Shown: one piece after another, positions 44,901 to 51,392 of the stretch | Layout of the letters: every line of letters starts with the position of its first letter | Position numbering within the stretch: the stretch's first letter is position 1 | Assembly (NCBI GenBank): GCA_031119205.1 | Contig: JAVHYF010000008.1 | Location: 1 to 64,000, forward strand | From: Moraxellaceae bacterium | Lineage (GTDB): Bacteria > Pseudomonadota > Gammaproteobacteria > Burkholderiales > Rhodocyclaceae | DNA: 64,000 nt | Direction: 5' to 3' | Program-made: the position numbers and the translations under genes | The notes under the pieces: model-generated | What the model was told of the DNA's origin: nothing | The model's database searches: none | The model's input: the letters and a program-made list of their open reading frames with translations, nothing else

Positions 44901-47683
44901 TGCGCGCAGCGCTGGGCGAGCGCCTGCCGCCGTACATGCTGCCGTCCGCCTTCGTCGCGCTCGACGCCCTGCCACTCAACGCCAACGGCAAGGTGGACCG
45001 CGCCGCCCTGCCGGCACCGACGGACGCAGCACCCGCCGCCGGCTCGGCTCCGCCCGAAGGTGAAGCCGAGCAGCGGGTGGCCGCAGTGTGGGCCGAGGTG
45101 CTGGGGATCGGCGACCTCAGCGACATAGGCCGCGACGACGATTTCTTCTCCTTGGGGGGCGACTCCTTCAAGGCGGTGCGCGTGGTGCGCGGGCTGGGCC
45201 ACACGCTGAGCATCCTCGACGTGTTCCGCCACCCGACGGTGCGCGGACTCGCGAGCCTGCTGGCGGAGAGCCGCAGCGAAGCACGCGTGCTGCACCACCT
45301 GCCGCGTCGGGCGCCGGAGCATGCAGCAGGAGATGAGCCAGCTTCTCCACCGCTATCCGTCATCGCAGTGCCCTTCGCCGGCGGCTCCGCCATCGCCTAC
45401 CAGCCGCTGGCAGATGCGCTGCCGGCGCAGCACCGGCTGTACGCCGTACAGATTCCCGGCCACGACTTCAGCCGGCCGGACGACGCGCCGCAATCCATCG
45501 AGACGGTGGCGGAACGCTGCGTGCAGGAGTTCCTCGCCGACGCATCCGCGGCCGCAGGCAAGGTGGTGGTGTACGGTCACTGCCTGGGTGGCGCACTGGC
45601 GCTGGAGATCGCCACGCAACTGGAAGCCGCAGGCGTCGCACTCGTGGGCGTGTGCATGGGCGGCAACTTCCCGGTGCCGCAACTACCCGGCAAGCTCTTC
45701 CAGTGGTGGCAGCGCGTGTTTCCGCGCGACCGTCGCCTGTCCAACCGCGCCTACATGGACCTGCTGCGTTCGCTCGGCGGCTTCCAGGAAGACCTCGATC
45801 CGCGCGAGCGCGACTTCATCATCGAGAGCCTGCGCCACGACCGTCGCGAGAGCGAGCGCTACTTCGCCGCACGTTACGACGAAGCGCAGCCACGTCAGCT
45901 CCGCGCGCCGATCTTCTGCGTGGTCGGCGAGCTGGACCGCACCACCGAGTTCCACGGCGAGCAGGTGGACGACTGGCGCGCCTTCTCGCCGCAGGTGGAG
46001 CTGGCGGTGATCCCGAACGCCGGCCACTACTTCTTCAAGCACCAGGCGCGCGAACTGGCGGAACTGCTGCGGGACAAGACCGCAGCCTGGCTGGCCAGCC
46101 CATCGCCGGCCGGTGAGCTGAGGATGGCAGGCGCCACGCCGGCCACGGCAGCCGTGACGCTCGCGCCCGACGCATCACGCAAGCCAAGCCTGAACACCTT
46201 CTTCCTGTTCGTGCTCGGCCAGTTCATGTCGATGATGGGCTCGAACCTCAGCGGCTTCGCGATGGGCTTGTGGGTGTACAACCAGTCCGGCGCGTTCATG
46301 GACTTCGCGATGACGCTGGTCTTCCACCGCCTGCCCGGCATCCTGGTGCTGCCCTTCGCCGGTGCACTGGCGGACCGCGTGGACCGGCGCCAGATCCTGA
46401 TCTGGACCAACGTGTGCTCCGCCGTCGCCATGGCCGCGGTGGCCGCCACTTTCTGGCTGGCCACGCTGCACACCTGGCACATCTACCTGGTGGTCGCCAT
46501 CAGCTCGGTGGCCGCCGGCTTCCAGCGACCGGCAGTGCTGGCAGCGGTGGCGCAGATCGCCCCCAAGCGCTACCTCGGCCAGGCCAACGGCATCCTGCAA
46601 CTGGCGACGTCGTCCGGCAACGTGCTGGCACCGCTGCTCGGCGGCGTGCTGGTCACCATGGTGGACCTGGCCGGCATCATCCTGATCGACTTCCTGTCCT
46701 TCACGTTCTGCCTGCTCACGCTGCTGGCGATCCGCTTTCCGGCGGCCGCCTTCCGCCGTGCCGAGGAGCCTTTCTTCACCGAGATGGCCGGCGGCTGGCG
46801 CTTCATCGCCAAGCGCCGCAGCTTCGTCGCTCTGGTGGCGTTCTTCGTCGCCTCCAACCTGCTGCTGGGCATGGCCAACGTGCTCATCACGCCGCTTGTG
46901 CTGAGCTTCGATTCCACCGTGGTGCTCGGCATGGTGACGTCCGCCAACGGCATCGGCGGACTCATCGGCGGCATCGCGATGGGCCTGTGGGGCGGTACGC
47001 GGCGGCGCGCGGAAGGAATGGTCGGCTTCGGCGTGGTGATGGGCCTGTCCTACGTGGTGATGGGCCTGCAGCCGTCCGCCACGCTGGTCATGAGTGGCAT
47101 GTTCGCCTACGGCGTGTCGCTGGCGCTGGTGAACGCACACTGGCAGACGCTGATCCAGGCCAAGGTGCGCGCCGAGCTGCTGGGGCGTGTGTTCTCCATC
47201 AACCAGCTGTTCGCGCTGCCCAGCATTCCGCTCGGCTACTTCATCGGCGGCTGGTTGTCGGACCACGTCTTCAAGACGCTCTTCGTCGATCACCCCGCGC
47301 TGCAGTCAGCGCTGGGCTGGCTGGTCGGCAGCGGTGCGGACCGCGGCATCGGCCTGCTGTTCGTGCTGGTGGGGCTGGCCATGACCGCATGGAGCCTGCT
47401 CGGCATGCAGTACCGCCCGCTGCGCTACATGGACGACATCATCCCCGACGCCGTGCCCGGCCCGGTCTTCGTGCGTGACCGCGCGCAAATCCAGGCCAAC
47501 GAGGACCGCGAGCTGGCGCGCATCCGCGAGCGCACGCAGCACGTGCTGGACGGGCACGCCGCGACACGCAAACGAACAGGACAGGATGCATCCGGCAAAA
47601 GCGCAACGACGCGCACACCGGAAGCGTCATTCGACGACGAGCTGGAAGAAATACTGGAAGAAGGACTGGAGGCCACCCGATGA
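41924..47683 (+). CDS. NRPS (C-A-PCP-TE) fused to an MFS exporter
   Basis: 1919 residues. Order: helix tag (14-31); condensation domain about 55-490 with H198-H199-IVGD; adenylation domain about 530-1010 with YTSGSTGRPKG from Y681 and YGPTETT; carrier domain with Ser1081 in LGGDSFKAV; thioesterase about 1130-1370 with GHC1220LGG, so Cys replaces the usual Ser; then a 12-helix MFS domain from about 1420 to 1835, EntS-like in its opening (LGQFMSMMGSNLSGFAMGLW). The tail is acidic (DDELEEILEEGLEATR). A one-module NRPS carrying its own exporter is unusual. It overlaps genes on both sides, so translation is coupled. Confidence 0.92.
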   Translation: MSDAADPATAAARLQALTPQQRALLARRLQQSRSAGSSGDGGNSDSASNAIVARDRSATQRFATSAAQRRFWLLDQWNPGSATYNLHLVSHLAGPLDQGALQAAFDAILRRHEVLQMTYAPAAGTDDGDVVCVRHPAPAIPIAHRTLDTPAGTDTGAAVEAFVQAEIRRPFDLAAGLPWRVTLLALSPTEHYLIVVMHHIVGDMWSLRILTRELEALYNAAVSGVAHEALSSALPPLPVQYMDYADWQREPAQQARLSAQLDYWRDTLNGAPPRLTLTSDYPRPVEQGYRGDTLEFELPASLNDAVRSAAASAATTPFVIMLSAFALLMGRHARSEDVVIGSPVAGRTQRAVEDLIGLFINTLALRVDLSGDPDVATLWQRVRERVAGAMAHQELPFERVIEALQVERDLSCSPVFQVMFNYQSITKTPSALKGLEVTPFMRHNGSTKFDLNVSVKQLPDRLLCAITWDTALFRPESIARMVDHFRNLLTQMTAQPQASLSSLDMLSATERSVLLDDWSCAERRSHPAGKALHHLFEAQTRAHPGRTAVVAQGRRLRYDELDARANQLAHALIAAGVQRGDRVGLFMSRSAELLVGLLGILKAGAAYVPLDPLFPAERIGLIVEDAGIALMLTEVALRDRVPAGPDCLLLDEAGSRARLDAMPSSAPEIACAPDDLLYILYTSGSTGRPKGVAVEHGHYLHYYHGIMARMALPEGLRYAIASTFAADLATINVWAALSTGGEIHVLSHDEAVDPLRYATYFRTHGIDVIKMVPSHFKALMDGAPLADIVPRRLLVLAGEASDWPLIETIRSACPDTALQIHYGPTETTVSMLAYAVPATRPVQHTSTLPLGRPIANTRIYVLDERLQPVPAGVPGELCIAGPGVARGYLGQAELTATKFVELRLQGREPDRVYRSGDLVRYLDDGVIEFLGRVDEQVKIRGFRIEPGEIAATLKNLASVHDAFVMARPGDDGQLRLIAWVVPMADNAFDAAMLRAALGERLPPYMLPSAFVALDALPLNANGKVDRAALPAPTDAAPAAGSAPPEGEAEQRVAAVWAEVLGIGDLSDIGRDDDFFSLGGDSFKAVRVVRGLGHTLSILDVFRHPTVRGLASLLAESRSEARVLHHLPRRAPEHAAGDEPASPPLSVIAVPFAGGSAIAYQPLADALPAQHRLYAVQIPGHDFSRPDDAPQSIETVAERCVQEFLADASAAAGKVVVYGHCLGGALALEIATQLEAAGVALVGVCMGGNFPVPQLPGKLFQWWQRVFPRDRRLSNRAYMDLLRSLGGFQEDLDPRERDFIIESLRHDRRESERYFAARYDEAQPRQLRAPIFCVVGELDRTTEFHGEQVDDWRAFSPQVELAVIPNAGHYFFKHQARELAELLRDKTAAWLASPSPAGELRMAGATPATAAVTLAPDASRKPSLNTFFLFVLGQFMSMMGSNLSGFAMGLWVYNQSGAFMDFAMTLVFHRLPGILVLPFAGALADRVDRRQILIWTNVCSAVAMAAVAATFWLATLHTWHIYLVVAISSVAAGFQRPAVLAAVAQIAPKRYLGQANGILQLATSSGNVLAPLLGGVLVTMVDLAGIILIDFLSFTFCLLTLLAIRFPAAAFRRAEEPFFTEMAGGWRFIAKRRSFVALVAFFVASNLLLGMANVLITPLVLSFDSTVVLGMVTSANGIGGLIGGIAMGLWGGTRRRAEGMVGFGVVMGLSYVVMGLQPSATLVMSGMFAYGVSLALVNAHWQTLIQAKVRAELLGRVFSINQLFALPSIPLGYFIGGWLSDHVFKTLFVDHPALQSALGWLVGSGADRGIGLLFVLVGLAMTAWSLLGMQYRPLRYMDDIIPDAVPGPVFVRDRAQIQANEDRELARIRERTQHVLDGHAATRKRTGQDASGKSATTRTPEASFDDELEEILEEGLEATR

Positions 47684-48588
47684 GCGCGCACGACAAGACC
47701 CGCTTCAACCTGATGACCGTGCTGAACGGCGACTACTTCGACTTCGGCAAGGTGTTCGTCAATTCCTTCTACGACAACATCGACCGCTCGCGGGTGAACA
47801 AGCTCTACGTGTACGACACCGGGCTGGACGACGCGGCGCGCCGCTTCCTGTCCGCCTTCCCCGACCTGGAAGTGGTGGGCACGCATCTCAACACCCGCCA
47901 CCTGATGCTGCACGACGAGGACTGGCGCCGGAACGTCTACTCCAAGACCGCCTTCCTGCAGCAGGTGGTGGACCGCGACCGCCTGCCTACCATCATGGTC
48001 GACTCCGACTGCCTGTTCCTGCGGGACTTCTTCGACCTCATTCCGACCGACCGCGATTTCGTGGCCTGCCGCCGGCGCGACGTGGATGCCTTCAGCGAGT
48101 ACATCGCCTCCTTCTTCGTCATCAACGCGGTGGACCGCGCCGCCGCGATGATCCAGGAATGGCGTGACGAGATGCTCTACGGCACCGAGAACCACAAGGA
48201 AAGCCCCGCACTGACCCGCGTCATCGCACGCGGCGCGCACGACTTCGCCGACATGGACGAGGACGTCATCTCCTACACCGGCACGCAGATCGACGACAGC
48301 GTGAAGATCGTGCACATGAAATCCAGCGCCACGCTGCGCACCGTCGCGCAACGCATCCATCAGCCCTGCCTGGCGGAATACAACGCGCGCTATTTCAGCG
48401 ATGTGCCCATCGTCGTGCGCGGCACCGAACGGGAAGCCGCGTTCATCGACGCCGGTCTGGCACTGCCACACGCCGCCGCGCAGGCTCCGGTCCTGTCTGC
48501 CGCCGAACGTCTGGCCGATCAACTCAGCAAGGTCACGCCGCAACAACGCGCCCTGCTGCTCAAGCGCCTGGGCCGCAGCAGCGACTGA
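47680..48588 (+). CDS. GT-A-like nucleotide-sugar transferase with C-terminal helix tag
   Basis: 302 residues, starting in an ATGA overlap with the NRPS stop. It resembles GT8/GT77-type transferases: N-terminal FNLMTVLNGDYFDFGKVFVN and a D108-S-D110 metal motif in MVDSDCLFLRDF. The C-terminal residues 278-298 (LADQLSKVTPQQRALLLKRL) repeat the helix tag of the NRPS N-terminus and the GT4-like protein. The donor and acceptor cannot be read. Position and tag imply action on the assembly-line product. Confidence 0.75.
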   Translation: MSAHDKTRFNLMTVLNGDYFDFGKVFVNSFYDNIDRSRVNKLYVYDTGLDDAARRFLSAFPDLEVVGTHLNTRHLMLHDEDWRRNVYSKTAFLQQVVDRDRLPTIMVDSDCLFLRDFFDLIPTDRDFVACRRRDVDAFSEYIASFFVINAVDRAAAMIQEWRDEMLYGTENHKESPALTRVIARGAHDFADMDEDVISYTGTQIDDSVKIVHMKSSATLRTVAQRIHQPCLAEYNARYFSDVPIVVRGTEREAAFIDAGLALPHAAAQAPVLSAAERLADQLSKVTPQQRALLLKRLGRSSD

Positions 48589-48598
48589 TGTCGGACTG

Positions 48599-49435
48599 AT
48601 GTCGTTAAGCCCGGCCATGCCAGTCAGCCTTGCGGACCGCAGGGAGATGGCAACAGACACATCTGCGGTGCACGACGCGGTCCACGTCTGGTTCTTCGAG
48701 GTACCGCAGGCTGGCGGCGACGGTGACGCAGCATTGCACGAATGGTCCGCGCTGCTGGATGCCGACGAGCGCCAGCACGCGGAAAGGCTGCGTCGTCCGG
48801 CTGACCGCTGCCTGTACATCGCTGCGCACGGCCTGTTGCGCCAGCTACTCGGCCACTTTTCGGGCGAGCCGCCGGCTTCGCTGCGCTTCAGTCGCTGTGC
48901 CAACGGCAAACCACGCCCGGTACAGACGCAACAGCCGTACAGGGAGCCGGCGCTGCATTTCAACCTGTCGCATTCCCATCGCGGCGTGGCCGTGGCGCTG
49001 TCCGCAGCTGGCGAGGTCGGCGTGGATATCGAGCGCATCCAGCCCGGGCTGGACATCGACAGCCTGGCACCACTGACGCTCCACCGTGATGAACAGCGTC
49101 AGCTCGGGATGCTGGACCCCACCGCCCGCAGCACAGCCTTCTTCCGCGCGTGGACCTGCAAGGAGGCGTGGTTGAAGGCACAGGGCGTCGGGTTGTCGGG
49201 TTCGCTCACCAGCCTGTCAGTGGTAGCGGTAGCGCCCGGCATCTCCGATAACGCCAACGCCTCGCGCACCACAATCCTGCGGGATGCGGCAGGCAACCAC
49301 TGGCCGATCGCTACGCACAGGATCGTGCTGGCCGGCGAGCCCTATGCGCTGGCAGTGGCAGCACCCGCCCTGCCCCATCTCCCTGTTGTCTGGCACTCGA
49401 CGCTACCGGCCGCCATCTCCGCCACGCCTGCCTGA
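48599..49435 (+). CDS. 4'-phosphopantetheinyl transferase, Sfp type
   Basis: 278 residues from 48599; 48617 is also possible, as neither start has a strong ribosome site. Key motifs: FNLSHSHRGVAVAL, GVDIERI and FFRAWTCKEAWLKAQGVGL. It would transfer phosphopantetheine to Ser655 of the FkbH-carrier protein and Ser1081 of the NRPS, completing the operon. It begins 10 bases after the preceding stop. Confidence 0.9.
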   Translation: MSLSPAMPVSLADRREMATDTSAVHDAVHVWFFEVPQAGGDGDAALHEWSALLDADERQHAERLRRPADRCLYIAAHGLLRQLLGHFSGEPPASLRFSRCANGKPRPVQTQQPYREPALHFNLSHSHRGVAVALSAAGEVGVDIERIQPGLDIDSLAPLTLHRDEQRQLGMLDPTARSTAFFRAWTCKEAWLKAQGVGLSGSLTSLSVVAVAPGISDNANASRTTILRDAAGNHWPIATHRIVLAGEPYALAVAAPALPHLPVVWHSTLPAAISATPA

Positions 49436-49598
49436 CTGCCTGAGCTCCTGCCCCTGGCCTGCCAGCGGCCCATCGCCGCCGACAAGTATTCGTGCGTGCC
49501 ACGACAAGCGTCCCGCCGCGGCCGAAACCAATAATCGCTTCGTGCCCACGGCGTATCCACGTCGGCCGGGCCTCCCCTGACAAGCGAGAGGAAGCGAC

Positions 49599-51050
49599 AT
49601 GGACGGACATATCTGCGGCCCCGGCTGCACGCACGGCGTCACCCCGGAGAACGAAGGCGAGATCAAGGAGGAGTTCCACACCGCGCGGCGCAGCTTCCTG
49701 CGCGACGCGATGGTGATGGGTGGCAGCGCCATGTCCATCGGCGCGCTGGGCGTGTCGATGTCGCCCGCCGCTTTCGCGCAGAGCGCGCAGCCCGGTTCCG
49801 GCATGACCAAGCACTTCTACATTCCGGCCCACGCCAACACCGTGCTGTGGGGCTACTTCAGCAAGTCGGCCAAGCCGGTGGTGGAGGTGGACTCCGGCGA
49901 CTACGTCACCATCGAGACCCTGACCCACCATGCCAACGACGACGCCGAGCGCATGGTGAAGGGCGATGCCGGTGCAGAGAGCGTCTTCTACTGGGACAAG
50001 CAGAAGAAGAACGTGAACCGTCGGGGCGCAGGCCCGATGGATGCCAAGGTGGGCGCCGGGGGCGGCGAGGGCGTGCACGTGTGCACCGGCCCGGTGTTCA
50101 TCAAGGGTGCGGAACCCGGCGACATCCTGGAAGTGCGCATCATCGACGTGGTGCCCCGCCCCAGCGGCAACCCGGCATACAAGGGCAAGTCCTTCGGCAG
50201 CAATGCCGCCGCCAACTGGGGCTTCCACTACGGCGACACGCTGACCGAGCCGAAGAAGCGCGAAGTCATCACCATCTACGAGGTGGACGCCACCGGCGAG
50301 CGCAACTGGGCACGCGCGCTGTACAACTACCGCTGGACGCCGCAGACCGACCCCTTCGGCATCGTGCACCCCACCATCGACTATCCCGGCGTGCCGGTGG
50401 ACCACAGGACCATCACCAAGAACGAGAACGTGCTGAAGAACATCCGCATCCCTGTGCGGCCGCACTTCGGCACCATGGGCGTGGCGCCGGCGGAAGCCGA
50501 GTTCGTCACCTCCATTCCGCCCAACTACACCGGCGGCAACATCGACAACTGGCGCATCGGCAAGGGCGCCACGCTGTACTACCCGGTGGCGGTGAAGGGC
50601 GCGATGTTCTCGGTGGGCGATCCGCACGCCTCGCAAGGCGACTCCGAGCTTTGTGGCACCGCCATCGAGTGCTCGCTGACCGGCACCTTCCAGCTCATCC
50701 TGCACAAGAAGAACAGCCTGCCCGGCACGCCGCTGGCCGACCTGCAGTACCCGCTGCTGGAAACGCAGGACGAATGGCTGCTGCACGGCTTCAGCTACGC
50801 CAACTACCTGGCCGAGCTGGGCCCCAAGGCGCAGAGCGAGATCTACAGCAAGTCCTCGGTCGACAAGGCGCTGCGCGACGCGTACCACAAGATGCGCCAC
50901 TTCCTGATGACCACCCAGGGCCTCAGCGAGGACGAGGCGATCTCGCTGATGTCCATCGCGGTGGACTTCGGCATCACGCAGGTGGTGGATGGCAACTGGG
51001 GTGTTCATGCGGTGGTGAAGAAGAGCATCTTCCCGGCGCGGGGGGCCTGA
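49599..51050 (+). CDS. Tat-exported acetamidase/formamidase family protein
   Basis: 483 residues, preceded by GAGAGGAAGCGAC. An unusual Cys-containing N-terminus (MDGHICGPGCTHGVTPENEG) is followed by a twin-arginine signal (ARRSFLRDAMVMGG, ending AAFA). The FmdA-type catalytic body follows (ANTVLWGYFSKSAKPV, VDSGDYVTIETLTHHA, NRRGAGPMDAK, YRWTPQTDPFG, HASQGDSELCGTAIEC). The family hydrolyses short amides to acid and ammonia. Most homologues are cytoplasmic, so export is notable. Closely similar to the enzyme half of the next gene. Confidence 0.88.
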   Translation: MDGHICGPGCTHGVTPENEGEIKEEFHTARRSFLRDAMVMGGSAMSIGALGVSMSPAAFAQSAQPGSGMTKHFYIPAHANTVLWGYFSKSAKPVVEVDSGDYVTIETLTHHANDDAERMVKGDAGAESVFYWDKQKKNVNRRGAGPMDAKVGAGGGEGVHVCTGPVFIKGAEPGDILEVRIIDVVPRPSGNPAYKGKSFGSNAAANWGFHYGDTLTEPKKREVITIYEVDATGERNWARALYNYRWTPQTDPFGIVHPTIDYPGVPVDHRTITKNENVLKNIRIPVRPHFGTMGVAPAEAEFVTSIPPNYTGGNIDNWRIGKGATLYYPVAVKGAMFSVGDPHASQGDSELCGTAIECSLTGTFQLILHKKNSLPGTPLADLQYPLLETQDEWLLHGFSYANYLAELGPKAQSEIYSKSSVDKALRDAYHKMRHFLMTTQGLSEDEAISLMSIAVDFGITQVVDGNWGVHAVVKKSIFPARGA

Positions 51051-51392
51051 GCCGGACGATGGGGCGCCCTGCGGGCTTTCGCATGTGCGATGGGTGCGGC
51101 AGTTTGCGGTCCGGAAGGTGCAGGGAAATGCGATGGCCACCCACCGCGTTTCCCTCGCGAACCGCAGAGCAGATTGCGTGACGCCGACGGTGGGTTGCTT
51201 CGCGAACCCACCCTACGCCCTCCGGACAGGCCGCAGACGTGCGTACGGCGAGGCCCGTAGGGTGGGTTCGGACGAGGTTGGCAAGTACAGCGACAACCCA
51301 CCGCCGCCCTCTCGCGAACCGCAAATGAAACCGCGATACGAAGACTCCAGCCCGCACACCACCCCTGGCACGGCACTGGCTTGTCTCACGCC
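51051..51392. other. Intergenic region with a GTAGGGTGGGTT-type inverted repeat
   Basis: No gene seen in 342 bases. GAACCCACCCTACG (51204-51217) and its exact complement CGTAGGGTGGGTTC (51256-51269) form a 14-bp inverted repeat 38 bases apart. More half-copies surround it (GGTGGGTTG at about 51189, CAACCCACCG at about 51295). This looks like a dispersed intergenic repeat, not a terminator. Confidence 0.55.

Noticed and set aside
42017-45322. An 1101-residue open frame on the minus strand
   Set aside because: It is antisense to the NRPS condensation and adenylation domains and has no recognisable motif.
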